DNA from: an uncultured Aquimarina sp.
GTDB lineage: Bacteria; Bacteroidota; Bacteroidia; Flavobacteriales; Flavobacteriaceae
Assembly: GCA_947498785.1 (NCBI GenBank)
Contig: CANMLS010000011.1
Coordinates: 1-64,000 of the forward strand
DNA: 64,000 nt
Direction: 5' to 3'
Part shown: piece by piece, positions 36,066 through 45,443 of the stretch
How the letters are laid out: each line of letters starts with the position of its first letter
Numbering within the stretch: position 1 is the first letter of the stretch
Position numbers and translations under genes: made by a program
The notes under the pieces: model-generated
Databases searched by the model: none
The model's input: the letters and a program-made list of their open reading frames with translations, nothing else
What the model was told of the DNA's origin: nothing

Positions 36066-36452
36066 TTATCTATATTTTTCTTTAATTTTTTCGATATCAT
36101 TCTTAAAGCGTTCTAATAAGTCTCTCGAAAAATTAGTAATCACTTTTTTTTCTTTATTATTCATTCCCTCGCTGGCATCTGCTATTTTGCCAAGTGCGTA
36201 GAGCATAAAATCATATTCCTCATCAGGTCCATTATCAGAAAACACCTCTATTACTTTCTTGTATAAAGTTTCAACATCATTCTGTTTTTCGTTTTCATAA
36301 TCAAAAGACCACTTGATCGCCGCTCCTTTTGGATGTGCTTTCAAAATTTCCTCTAATGTTTCGACTTCTTCTTTTTGAATGATCCCGTCACTCATTGCGA
36401 TTACATAAAGTAATTCTCCAAAGGTTTGAAATAATCTATCTCTACTTACCAT
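36066..36452 (-). CDS. TerB-family protein
   Basis: 128 residues of the TerB helical fold: FGELLYVIAMSDGIIQKEEVETLEEIL with the family's acidic D-x-x-x-x-x-E pattern, then KWSFDYENEKQND and DEEYDFMLYALGKIADA, and a final helix. TerB proteins occur in tellurite-resistance and stress systems and probably bind metal through these acidic residues; the function here is unknown. Located 66 bp after hemB and 8 bp before the cytochrome c gene on the same strand. Confidence 0.85.
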   Translation of the reverse strand: MVSRDRLFQTFGELLYVIAMSDGIIQKEEVETLEEILKAHPKGAAIKWSFDYENEKQNDVETLYKKVIEVFSDNGPDEEYDFMLYALGKIADASEGMNNKEKKVITNFSRDLLERFKNDIEKIKEKYR

Positions 36453-36518
36453 GAATCATAGTTTTATAATAGTCTTTATTGTTAGTCTGAGCTAGTTAAA
36501 ATAAGAACTATATCTCTA

Positions 36519-37493
36519 CTAATCCAAAATTCTAATCACATCTTTTGCAAAATAACTAGCAATAATATGTGCTCCTGCTCTTTTGAAGGCCATAATCTGT
36601 TCTAACATCACAGAATCGTGATCTAACCATCCTTTTTCTGCTGCAGCTTTTACCATTGCATATTCTCCACTTACCTGATATACTGCAACGGGAACATCTA
36701 CTGCATCTCTTATATCTCTTACAATATCCAGATAGCAAAGACCTGGTTTTACCATAACAATATCTGCACCTTCATCAATATCCATGAGTGTTTCTTTTAT
36801 GGCTTCATCTTGATTAGAAAAGTCCATTTGATATGTTTTTTTATCTCCAAATCCCGGAGCAGAATCCAGTGCATCTCTAAAAGGACCATAAAAAGCAGAT
36901 GCATATTTTGCACTATAACTCATAATCCCTGTTTGCTTAAAATTCTCTTTTTCCAATAGTTCCCGAATGGCCAAAATTCGTCCGTCCATCATATCACTAG
37001 GAGCAACAAAATCAGCACCTGCCTGAGCATGTGATAACGACATTTCTGCCAAAACTTTACAGGTTTCATCATTGATAATATACCCTTTATCTACAATTCC
37101 ATCATGTCCATAAGAAGAATATGGATCTAATGCAACATCGGTCATTACTAATATCCCAGGAGCAGCTTCCTTCACCGTTTTAATAGCCTTCTGCATAAGT
37201 CCATCCGGATTTATAGCTTCTGTTCCTTTGTTATCCTTAAGATCATCTGGGACTTTTACAAACAGTAAAACAGATTTTAACCCCATAGACCAAAGTTCCT
37301 TTACCTCATTTGTAAGTAAATCCAGACTATATCTATAATATCCAGGCATCGAAGCGATTTCTTCTTTTATCCCTTTTCCTTCTACTACAAAAAGGGGAAC
37401 TAAAAAATCGTGAGGAGTAATCGTATGTTCTCTAACTAAAGAACGAATAGCTTCATTCGATCTTAGTCTTCTGTTTCTGCGAAGTTGCTGCAT
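36519..37493 (-). CDS. hemB: Delta-aminolevulinic acid dehydratase (porphobilinogen synthase)
   Basis: 324 residues, the typical length. The Schiff-base lysines are in SYSAKYASAFYGPFRDAL and VMVKPGLCYLD, and the flexible-lid and metal region lies in MTDVALDPYSSYGHDGIVD. VDVPVAVYQVSGEYAM completes the TIM-barrel. It condenses two 5-aminolevulinate molecules into porphobilinogen for heme synthesis. The lid lacks the triple-cysteine zinc set, which points to a magnesium-type enzyme. It is the first gene of an apparent unit with TerB and the cytochrome c gene. Confidence 0.96.
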   Translation of the reverse strand: MQQLRRNRRLRSNEAIRSLVREHTITPHDFLVPLFVVEGKGIKEEIASMPGYYRYSLDLLTNEVKELWSMGLKSVLLFVKVPDDLKDNKGTEAINPDGLMQKAIKTVKEAAPGILVMTDVALDPYSSYGHDGIVDKGYIINDETCKVLAEMSLSHAQAGADFVAPSDMMDGRILAIRELLEKENFKQTGIMSYSAKYASAFYGPFRDALDSAPGFGDKKTYQMDFSNQDEAIKETLMDIDEGADIVMVKPGLCYLDIVRDIRDAVDVPVAVYQVSGEYAMVKAAAEKGWLDHDSVMLEQIMAFKRAGAHIIASYFAKDVIRILD

Positions 37494-37756
37494 TCTTAAT
37501 AGTAAAATTTGATATGTGTAAAGATACTCATATATCTTTTTTGATATTTGAATTTGTTCAAAAACAAAATAATCTTTTTGCGTTTATGCAAAATAGAAAC
37601 TTGAAAATGGGGTTAATTGATTAAATTCAAACAAAAAAAGATAGTATTGGCTTAGGCCGATTAACAATTGGTTATAAAGGTAATTTTACTTAAAAAATAT
37701 ATCAAATAATGTAACAAAACCTTAACAAAACCTACTAACAATGCAAATTTAACAGT

Positions 37757-38644
37757 ATGCTTACGATAAAAAACCTCAACAAAACATATCCCAATGGAAC
37801 GCAGGCTTTGAATGATGTTAATCTGTCATTAGAGAAAGGAATGTTTGGCCTTTTGGGGCCCAATGGTGCTGGTAAATCTACTTTAATGAGGACTATCGCT
37901 ACTTTACAACTGGCAGACTCAGGTACAATTGATTTTGATAGTATTGATGTGTTTAAGCATCCAGGAGAATTACGAAAAATACTAGGATATCTACCTCAAG
38001 ATTTTGGTGTGTACCCAAAAGTTTCGGCCGAGATGATGCTTAATCATATTGCAAAAGTAAAAGGTATTACCAATACTCAGGAACGCAAAGGCTATGTCGC
38101 CGATCTTCTTCATAAAGTAAATCTATACAAATTTAGGGATCGTAATCTTGGCGATTATTCTGGAGGGATGCGACAACGTTTTGGTATTGCCCAGGCGTTA
38201 CTAGGTAATCCAAAATTAATCATAGTAGATGAGCCTACTGCTGGTCTGGACCCTCTAGAACGTAATCGTTTTCATAACCTACTCAGCGAATTAGGAGAAA
38301 ATGCTGTTGTAATCCTTAGCACTCATATTGTAGATGATGTGACCAACCTGTGCCAGAACATGGCTGTTTTTAATGAAGGGAAAATTCTGGTACAAGGCAA
38401 TCCTCAAGAACTTTCGGATACTTTGAATGGTAAAGTATTTAAAAAACATATTAATAAATCAGAATTAGAAACACTCGAAAACGAATTTACCATATTATCA
38501 AACTACCTTAGAGCAGGACAGTTTTATGTAAATGTATATGCCGAATCTAATCCTGGAGAAGGGTTTGAGGTGATTGATAATGATTTAGAAGATTTTTACT
38601 TCTACTGCATCAATAAAAAAGAACAGGAGGAAGTAACAGTATGA
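37757..38644 (+). CDS. ABC transporter ATP-binding protein (ABC-2 type)
   Basis: 295 residues. Walker A LLGPNGAGKSTLMR at about 33-46, Q-loop GYLPQDFGVYPKVSA, signature YSGGMRQRFGIAQALLG, Walker B LIIVDEPTAGLDP and a switch His in VVILSTHIVDD. The roughly 80-residue C-terminal extension is typical of this drug or lipid-export group. The next gene, overlapping by 4 bp (ATGA), is its permease partner, fused to an M1 peptidase. This is a two-gene export system. Confidence 0.94.
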   Translation: MLTIKNLNKTYPNGTQALNDVNLSLEKGMFGLLGPNGAGKSTLMRTIATLQLADSGTIDFDSIDVFKHPGELRKILGYLPQDFGVYPKVSAEMMLNHIAKVKGITNTQERKGYVADLLHKVNLYKFRDRNLGDYSGGMRQRFGIAQALLGNPKLIIVDEPTAGLDPLERNRFHNLLSELGENAVVILSTHIVDDVTNLCQNMAVFNEGKILVQGNPQELSDTLNGKVFKKHINKSELETLENEFTILSNYLRAGQFYVNVYAESNPGEGFEVIDNDLEDFYFYCINKKEQEEVTV

Positions 38645-41600
38645 TAGAAATCTTACGATTCGAATTACAATATCGGTTAAAAAGACCCGCTACCTGGATT
38701 TATATCATTCTAGGGTTAATTATCGCTGGTACGTGGAGTATATTTATGCAATCTTCTACTCCAGAATTTATAAATAGTCCAAACAATATTGTTGGAATTA
38801 TTGGCCCTATTTCTATTATCTCGATATTTTTTTATGCAGCTATTATGGGAGTTCCAATATTTAGGGATAAAGATCATAAAACTGCACAAACCTATTTTAC
38901 ATTTCCCATTACACAAAAATCATATGTTTTAGGACGGTTTTTGGGGAGTTTTACTATAGTCACTTTATTGAATCTATTTATCCTTTTGGGAGCAATTATA
39001 GGTCTTCTGATAGGCATGTTCTTAGACCGTCCTGATTATGGAACCTATACTTCATTTAATTTTACATCATATTGGCTTCCCTTTCTATTTTTATTAGAAA
39101 TCAATGCTTTTTTAATTGGATCTCTATTTTTTTGTCTGATGGCATTTTTTAAAAAGATGCCTATTATCTATTTGGGCGGAATATGTTTTTTTCTACTATA
39201 CAGTGTTTCTGGAGATTTACTAAGAAGTTTAGATAACCAATGGTTAAGTGTTTATTTAGATCCTTTTGGTATTAGAGCCTTCAGTTTTGTTAAAAAATAT
39301 TGGTCAATCAATGAATTGAACACAAATCAATTACCTATTTATGGTAAGTTTTTATGGAATAGAATATTTTGGTTGACAATAGGTCTATTTCTCTTTTTAA
39401 TCACCTTCTTTAGGTTTGATTACAAAAAGTTTTTGCTTTCTGGGAAGAAAAAAAATACAATAGAAAATAAAAAATATACTCCTTCGTTGATTTCTACCGT
39501 GACACAAGTTTTTACTAAAAAAACAGAATGGAACAATTTACTTTCTCTTAGTAAAATAGAATTCTTATCTATTTTTAAAAGTCCAGTTTTTATAATTCTT
39601 CTGATAATAGGAATCATATTTTCTATCTTCAGTATATATAGTGCCAATGAAATTTATGGAACGCCTAATCTACCGTTAACTCGATATGTTGTCATTTATA
39701 TTAACGGAATTATTTCTTTTTTCTGTATAGTGATATTAGTAATTTATTCTGGTGAAGCTGTGCATCGAACCAGAAATAATAAGACTTTTGTGTTTTATGA
39801 TGCGTTGCCTATTAGTAACTCTAGTTTATATTTTTCAAAAATAATATCGCTTATTGGTATTGCTTTTATATTAGTAATTACTAATATTTTTATTGGTCTT
39901 CTTTTTCAGACATTTAATGGGTATTTCAGATATGATCTGGGCATGTATCTTATTTATAATTTTGTTTTGGTATTTCCCAGTTTTATTACCACTATCCTGG
40001 TTTCATTTTTTATACATGTATTGGTCAATAATAAATTCTTAGGTCATTTTATTGTGATCCTAATCTATTTTGGACTTCCACTTTTGGTTGCCTTTGCTTT
40101 TAAAAGTGCCAATCCGATGTATATATTTACAGGAACAACTCCTATTTTTTTAAGTGACCTTAATGGATTTGGGCATTATCTAGAAGGAATCACATGGCTT
40201 AATGTATACTGGATTCTGATGACTTCAATTTTGATGATGATTGGTAAAGTCTTTTGGACAAGAGGATTCTTTTCTACGGTCAAAGAACGTCTATCTTTTG
40301 CAAAACAAAGGTTTGATACCAAAACTATTGGAATTTTTATAATCATCTTACTGGCTTTTATATCGGTAACCGGATATAATTATTATAATCTTAAAGTACT
40401 CAATACCCTCGAAGATGGTAATTATGTAGAAGAAGTAGAGGTCGATGCTGAAAAGAAATATAGCAAATACATTGGTCAAGCACATCCGCAGGTCACGGAT
40501 CTAAAAGCTTATATTGATGTTTTTCCTAAAAAACGAAATGTAAGAGCAAAAGGAGAATATAAAATCATTAATACCTATGATACCTCGATTGACACCTTAC
40601 TTCTAGAGATTCAATATCCTTGTCCTAATACTTATTTAGAAAAAGTAATTTATAATGGTACACCATTACACCCAGTAGTATCAGATTCAGTATATAGAAT
40701 GTATTTTTATAAGCTACCTAAGGCTATGCTTCCTAATGAAAAAGCAAAGCTTACTATAGAAGTATCTTCAGAAACCAAAGGGTTTGCAAATGATTTAGAA
40801 ACCGAAGTATTACACAATGGGTCTTTCTTTAATAATAGTATTTTTCCTAGATTTCATTTTGAAAGAAGCCTTATTGATAACGGAGTACGGGTAAAACACG
40901 GATTAGAAAAATTAGATTACCTCTACCCTCCTCGAACAGATTCTATAGCGCTTAAAAAGAATCTATTTAACGAAGATGCTAATTATATCAATTTTGAAGC
41001 TATTGTAAGTACTGCTGATGATCAAATCGCTTTAGCACCCGGAAAATTAGTAAAGAAATGGAATGAAAATAACAGGGCGTACTATCATTATAAATTAGAG
41101 TCACAGACCGATCTGTTTTTTAATGTCGTATCTGCACGGTATGATATTGAAAAATCCAGTTGGATCGCTCCTAGCGGAAAAGAAGTAGCTATAGAGATTT
41201 ATCATTCTCCAAAACATAAACGCAACCTCAAACATTTTGTAGAAGGCACAAAAGTAGCGTTAGATTATTGTTCTAAAAACTTTTATGAATATCCTAATTC
41301 GGTAATAAGAATTGTAGAATTTCCTGCACATTCTACTTTTGCACAATCCTTTGTAACGACTATCCCCTACTCTGAAGATTTTGGGTTTGCTGCTAATTTT
41401 GATAAAGCAGAGGATTTTAATTATGCCTTTAGAGTTACTACTCACGAGGTAGCACATCAATGGTGGGGACATATTGTAACTCCGAGTAAAACCTCTGGAG
41501 CCAATATTATTTCAGAAACCTTAGCAGAATATTCATCGCTTATGACTATGAAGCATCAATATGGAGAAAACGGAATCAAAAATTTCCTTAAGTATTCTTT

Positions 41601-42243
41601 GGATGACTATTTAAGAAGCAGAGCTTTTAGTTTTAAGCCAGAACGCTCCTTAATCAATGTTGAGGTGGGTCCTCATATCTGGTATCGCAAAGGATCTATG
41701 ATCATGTATGAGCTTCAGGATATTATTGGCGAAGAAAAAATAAATGCTGCACTCAAAGGTTTTCTAAACGAATATAAAAATTTTGAAAAAGAAGTATATC
41801 CAACTTCAGAAAACCTGTATAATACCATTTATAAAGTAGCACCTGATTCTCTAAAATATGCTGTAGAAGATGGATTTACCAAAATCGCTTTGTATGAAAA
41901 CCGTGTCGTACAAGCTAAGACAAAGAAACTGGATAATAACACCTACGAAACCACTTTTACTGTCAATGCCCAGAAAATCTATTATGATGATACAGGAAAA
42001 GAAGAGCGTATTGATGACAAAACCAATTATATCGAAGTTGGATTATTTGGTGAAGATATTGTAGATGATCAAGAGGTTCCTCTTAAAAATCCATATTATC
42101 TGGAACGAAAATGGTTGCATCCTGGTGAAAACACCTTTACAATTATAACAGATAACAAACCCATAAAAGCAGGTATTGATCCTTATAATAAATTAATCGA
42201 CAGAAACTCTGGGGATAATCTAAGACCTGTTGAAGAGGAGTAA
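38641..42243 (+). CDS. ABC-2 permease fused to an M1-family aminopeptidase
   Basis: 1200 residues. The first about 570 residues have twelve or so membrane helices in two ABC-2 blocks (FELQYRLKRPATWIYIILGLI, and a second from about 305, LSKIEFLSIFKSPVFIILLI). After a last helix (FIIILLAFISVTGY) at about 565-580, the rest is outside the membrane: an M1 N-terminal beta domain, then the peptidase domain with zinc motif HEVAHQWWGHIV (His935, His939) and the third ligand Glu in SETLAEYSS. It may couple export of a peptide or lipid with its processing. Exact substrate unknown. Pairs with the ATPase just upstream. Confidence 0.93.
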   Translation: MIEILRFELQYRLKRPATWIYIILGLIIAGTWSIFMQSSTPEFINSPNNIVGIIGPISIISIFFYAAIMGVPIFRDKDHKTAQTYFTFPITQKSYVLGRFLGSFTIVTLLNLFILLGAIIGLLIGMFLDRPDYGTYTSFNFTSYWLPFLFLLEINAFLIGSLFFCLMAFFKKMPIIYLGGICFFLLYSVSGDLLRSLDNQWLSVYLDPFGIRAFSFVKKYWSINELNTNQLPIYGKFLWNRIFWLTIGLFLFLITFFRFDYKKFLLSGKKKNTIENKKYTPSLISTVTQVFTKKTEWNNLLSLSKIEFLSIFKSPVFIILLIIGIIFSIFSIYSANEIYGTPNLPLTRYVVIYINGIISFFCIVILVIYSGEAVHRTRNNKTFVFYDALPISNSSLYFSKIISLIGIAFILVITNIFIGLLFQTFNGYFRYDLGMYLIYNFVLVFPSFITTILVSFFIHVLVNNKFLGHFIVILIYFGLPLLVAFAFKSANPMYIFTGTTPIFLSDLNGFGHYLEGITWLNVYWILMTSILMMIGKVFWTRGFFSTVKERLSFAKQRFDTKTIGIFIIILLAFISVTGYNYYNLKVLNTLEDGNYVEEVEVDAEKKYSKYIGQAHPQVTDLKAYIDVFPKKRNVRAKGEYKIINTYDTSIDTLLLEIQYPCPNTYLEKVIYNGTPLHPVVSDSVYRMYFYKLPKAMLPNEKAKLTIEVSSETKGFANDLETEVLHNGSFFNNSIFPRFHFERSLIDNGVRVKHGLEKLDYLYPPRTDSIALKKNLFNEDANYINFEAIVSTADDQIALAPGKLVKKWNENNRAYYHYKLESQTDLFFNVVSARYDIEKSSWIAPSGKEVAIEIYHSPKHKRNLKHFVEGTKVALDYCSKNFYEYPNSVIRIVEFPAHSTFAQSFVTTIPYSEDFGFAANFDKAEDFNYAFRVTTHEVAHQWWGHIVTPSKTSGANIISETLAEYSSLMTMKHQYGENGIKNFLKYSLDDYLRSRAFSFKPERSLINVEVGPHIWYRKGSMIMYELQDIIGEEKINAALKGFLNEYKNFEKEVYPTSENLYNTIYKVAPDSLKYAVEDGFTKIALYENRVVQAKTKKLDNNTYETTFTVNAQKIYYDDTGKEERIDDKTNYIEVGLFGEDIVDDQEVPLKNPYYLERKWLHPGENTFTIITDNKPIKAGIDPYNKLIDRNSGDNLRPVEEE

Positions 42244-42333
42244 ATCAAAATGAGTTTGAACAAGTTGATTATAAAAGTATATTGTATACCGTGTATTTTT
42301 ATAATCAGAGTTTCACTTAATTTAATTAGTTGT

Positions 42334-42376
42334 AAAAATCACGATTGAGAAGCGCTGTCTTGGTCGTGATTTTTTT
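42334..42376 (+). terminator. Terminator of the ABC-M1 operon
   Basis: A perfect 11-bp stem (AAAAATCACGA with TCGTGATTTTT) with a 19-nt apical part, followed by T. It sits 90 bp after the permease-M1 stop. Confidence 0.85.
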
Positions 42377-42427
42377 ATCTACACAGTGTATTGGACACTA
42401 TCGGTTATTATGTTTTTTAATTTCTTT

Positions 42428-42721
42428 CAAAATTGGACTTCTAACACCCATTTTTGGACTTAGGGGGTTCAAATTTGAGACACGACTATAAAGCGATGAA
42501 CCAAAAAGACGCTCCATTGGATCTTATTGATGAAAATTTAGACATTTAAGGCTCATATTTGGGACATCAAGATCCAAATTTGGACTTATGACCTTCAAAA
42601 TTGGACGTTAGAAGTCCAATTTTGGGATACCAACCTCTAAATTTGGGTGTTCAATCTCTAACCGAGCGTCTTTTTGACCCAACAGAAGATCTTTGGGTTC
42701 TAAATTTTCTTATTATTTTGT
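42428..42721. repeat. Degenerate array of exactly 21-bp period (14 units)
   Basis: Units with core near CAAATTTGGAC start at 42428, 42449, 42470, 42491, 42512, 42533, 42554, 42575, 42596, 42617, 42638, 42659, 42680 and 42701, an unbroken 21-bp step; the units at 42491, 42659 and 42680 are strongly diverged. Best units are 42428 and 42596 (CAAAATTGGAC) and 42575 (CAAATTTGGAC). 21 bp is two helical turns and also seven codons. On the minus strand the frame reads as a heptad-like peptide (SPNLDLDVPNMSLK) but is broken by TAA codons. Confidence 0.8.
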
Positions 42722-42923
42722 TTCACTAGTTTTAGAAACGTTTTTACTGCGATTAAAAAACTGTCTAAACTCTGCTGCCTTTTCTGTATACCCAGATTTA
42801 TCTACTCTTTACTATATTGCTAATATGAATTGTACTAGCCACTATTTGATCTGACAGTTAACATTTATCTGGCACTTTGAAAAACACTTTTAAGCTACAA
42901 AGCCTTAATCGCTGCTATATGAT

Positions 42924-42951
42924 GAGATCCTGAAAACATGTTCAGCATGAC
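42924..42951. repeat. Palindromic repeat unit, copy 1
   Basis: CCTGAAAACATGTTCAGCATG, with CTGAA pairing with TTCAG, matches the dispersed repeat seen again in the permease array (55572, 60485, 62900). Confidence 0.55.
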
Positions 42952-43131
42952 ATTTAACCGATGATCAATAATAAAAAAACAGATTACACGACACCCTTTG
43001 TAACAATTTTGTCTTATTATAGTCTTCCTGTTATACCATAAAATTACTATTCATCTGACATGTCAGGCAACCTTTTTCGTCTATACATTGTCTATAGGTA
43101 TAGAAACTTGTTTGATATAAAACTCATCATA

Positions 43132-44637
43132 ATGACACATCATAAAACCAAAATCATAATATTTTTAATTGGCCTTATCAGTTTCATAGGTTCTTCACAA
43201 ACGATTACATCTAAAATAGTAGATAAAAAGACCAATCAGCCTATTCCCTTTGCTACAATTCAGATATCAGAAAATGATGGTGTCATTACCAATGAAGAAG
43301 GAAGATTTACCATACATATGGATCAGACAAATACCTCAACAGATTCTATCTATATCTCTTCTATGGGATATGAAAAAATCGGTATTGCGGTGCAGACAAC
43401 GATAGATAGTGTCATTTATATCCAACCCAAAGCTATTGAACTAAAAAGTGTATACCTGTCTAATAAAACTTATACTATCGACGAAATCATGGATAAGGTC
43501 GAAGAACGATTAACACAGAATTATCATTTTGATATGACACAAAAGCGTTTGTTTTTTAGGCAATCTGAATTTAATACCATGAACAAACTGGATGTGGAAT
43601 TTAAAAAATCTACCATCGAAGAACTTAATAAAGAATTTATTGATAGCGTGATTACCATAATTCCTAGAAAATCAGAATATTATACCGAGACGCTTTGTGA
43701 TTATTATGGTAGTGTCGAAAAACGAAAAATCAATATCATTAAAGCTGCAGAGTTATATGACAAAAATAACTCAGGTTCTATGGAGGCTCTTTCTGAAAAA
43801 CTGGAGAAAATCTTTAAGGATAATGTAAAACCTGATTCTTATCTAAAAATTAAATCTGGTTGGTTTGGCACCAAGGTACAAGTAGATTCAATTCTAGAAC
43901 AGAGTGAAGAAGCCAAAGTAGCCAAAGACGAGATCAATGATAAAAAAGAGGAAAAAAGTGAGTTTTTAAAATATCGAAGATCAGCTATTCATGGTCTCTT
44001 TAATGATATGTTCTTTCAGGAAGATCCCAAAGTAAATTTTATGAGTAAATCAGGGCGATATGAGTTTGAGTTGATTGATTACACTTATATGGATGAGAGT
44101 AGCGTATACATCATCAATTTTTCGCCTAAAAGAAGAGAAGATTTTAAGGGGACTATATATGTAAATACAGAAGATTTTGCGATCATGCGTATCGATTATA
44201 CTAATGTAAAAAACTTACGGAATTTTAGATTGCTTGGACTTAGTTACCAGGAGAACCTTTATAAAGGAACAACAATTTTTACTAAAGGTCAGGATAATAA
44301 ATACACAGTAAAGTACCTCGAAAAAATAATGGGTAATCTTTTTGGTATAGATCGACCGTTAAAAGTGATCGAAAAAAACAAACACGTCAAAGGAAAGCGT
44401 AAACAAAATGAATTATCCTTAGAAATCGATGCTGGTATTGGTAATGTTACCAAATATGAAATAGTAGTTTTTGATGCTCAACCCCTAACCGAAGTCGATT
44501 ACAAAAATACTACAGAAAATAAGTCGATCCGACCAGAATACTTATCAAGATATAACCCAGAATTTTGGAAGGGATATAATATTATAGAGCCCAACGCCGC
44601 TATAAAACAATTTACCGTAGCTCCAGAGAGTGAGTGA
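43132..44637 (+). CDS. Exported protein with carboxypeptidase-regulatory-like domain
   Basis: The longest frame begins at 43060, but the start at 43132 is chosen because it gives a good signal peptide (KTKIIIFLIGLISFIGSSQ) in a 501-residue product. The first domain after it (TITSKIVDKKTNQPIPFATIQ, ITNEEGRFTIHM, ISSMGYEKIGIAV) is a CarboxypepD-reg-like beta sandwich. The remaining about 400 residues, with YELIDYTYMDESSVYIINFSP-like beta strands, match the large unknown part common to this protein group in Bacteroidota. No plug or barrel follows, so it is not a TonB receptor. Single gene, ends at a strong terminator. Confidence 0.82.
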   Translation: MTHHKTKIIIFLIGLISFIGSSQTITSKIVDKKTNQPIPFATIQISENDGVITNEEGRFTIHMDQTNTSTDSIYISSMGYEKIGIAVQTTIDSVIYIQPKAIELKSVYLSNKTYTIDEIMDKVEERLTQNYHFDMTQKRLFFRQSEFNTMNKLDVEFKKSTIEELNKEFIDSVITIIPRKSEYYTETLCDYYGSVEKRKINIIKAAELYDKNNSGSMEALSEKLEKIFKDNVKPDSYLKIKSGWFGTKVQVDSILEQSEEAKVAKDEINDKKEEKSEFLKYRRSAIHGLFNDMFFQEDPKVNFMSKSGRYEFELIDYTYMDESSVYIINFSPKRREDFKGTIYVNTEDFAIMRIDYTNVKNLRNFRLLGLSYQENLYKGTTIFTKGQDNKYTVKYLEKIMGNLFGIDRPLKVIEKNKHVKGKRKQNELSLEIDAGIGNVTKYEIVVFDAQPLTEVDYKNTTENKSIRPEYLSRYNPEFWKGYNIIEPNAAIKQFTVAPESE

Positions 44638-44692
44638 TCTATTTATGTCATTACTGCTTATGTGAAGAAATATCAGCTTAAAAAAAAGTATA

Positions 44693-44727
44693 AACCTAAC
44701 AGGTCTCTAAGACCTGTTAGGTTTTGA
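44693..44727. terminator. Strong bidirectional terminator
   Basis: A perfect 14-bp stem (AACCTAACAGGTCT with AGACCTGTTAGGTT) and a 3-nt loop lie between the convergent stops at 44637 and 44758. The arm core (ACCTAACAG) resembles that of the terminator at 24937. It serves both the regulatory-domain gene and the permease array. Confidence 0.92.
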
Positions 44728-44757
44728 AGATCTGAATTCTTTATTATTACTTCCTTT

Positions 44758-45420
44758 CTATACAATACTCCCATCCAACAAATTAATCACTCTGGATCCA
44801 TAGGCCATATTCTTTTCAGAATGTGTTACCTGTATGATGGTTACGCCTTCTTTATTAAGTTGGGTAAAGATCTCCATAATTTCTTCTCCTTGTTTAGAAT
44901 TAAGGTTCCCGGTAGGTTCATCGGCAAGAATGAGTTTTGGACTTGCAATAAGTGCCCTGGCTACCCCAACCAATTGCTGTTGTCCACCACTTAACTGAGC
45001 AGGAAAAAGATCTTTTTTACCTACAATATTAAAACGGTCTAACATATCACCAACGAGTGATTTTCGCTCAGAAGCACTATGTTTTTTATATAGTAATGGC
45101 ATTTCCAGATTTTCTTTGACCGTTAATTCATCAATTAAGTGATATGCCTGAAAAACAAATCCTACATATTGCTTATATAAGTTGGCGCGGTGTTTCTCTT
45201 TGAGTGTATGAACAGATTCATCCAAAAACGAATATTCTCCTTCATTAAAATCATCCAACATCCCAATTACATTGAGTAAGGTTGATTTTCCTGATCCAGA
45301 AGGTCCCATGATAGAGATAAAATCTCCTTCATTAACCCAAAAATTAATATCTTTTAATAAGAAAACCTTCTGTCCTCCTGACTGTACCCATTTTGAAATA
45401 TTCTTTAAATTTAATAGCAT
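44758..45420 (-). CDS. ABC ATP-binding protein (LolD/MacB-like), partner of the permease array
   Basis: 220 residues, the LolD/MacB length. Walker A GPSGSGKSTLL, Walker B LILADEPTGNLNS, and a switch His in IIQVTHSEKN. The signature is LSGGQQQLVGVARAL: the LSGGQ core is intact, but the following Arg of the usual QQQRVAIAR is Leu and an Ala is Gly, an uncommon deviation. It is the last gene of a long minus-strand array and the only ATPase in the visible 19 kb, so it presumably powers several of the permeases. Confidence 0.92.
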   Translation of the reverse strand: MLLNLKNISKWVQSGGQKVFLLKDINFWVNEGDFISIMGPSGSGKSTLLNVIGMLDDFNEGEYSFLDESVHTLKEKHRANLYKQYVGFVFQAYHLIDELTVKENLEMPLLYKKHSASERKSLVGDMLDRFNIVGKKDLFPAQLSGGQQQLVGVARALIASPKLILADEPTGNLNSKQGEEIMEIFTQLNKEGVTIIQVTHSEKNMAYGSRVINLLDGSIV

Positions 45421-45443
45421 CTGTATTTGTTTTATTTTTTAAA

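Larger units (their letters stand above)
42377..43131. other. Gene-free stretch with a 21-bp periodic array
   Basis: About 750 bp without a convincing gene. The left third is the 21-bp-period array (42428-42721). The rest holds one palindromic repeat copy (42924-42951) and otherwise featureless AT-rich sequence before the regulatory-domain protein. Confidence 0.6.

Noticed and set aside
36556-36738. Cysteine- and arginine-rich ORF on the minus strand
   Set aside because: It is an alternative-frame shadow of hemB, which is a clear full-length gene.
42428-42721. CRISPR array
   Set aside because: Units are 21 bp with no unique spacers between them, have diverged individually and have no cas genes nearby.
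43060-43131. Longer N-terminus for the carboxypeptidase-regulatory-domain protein
   Set aside because: The start at 43132 produces a normal signal peptide, while the extension masks it.
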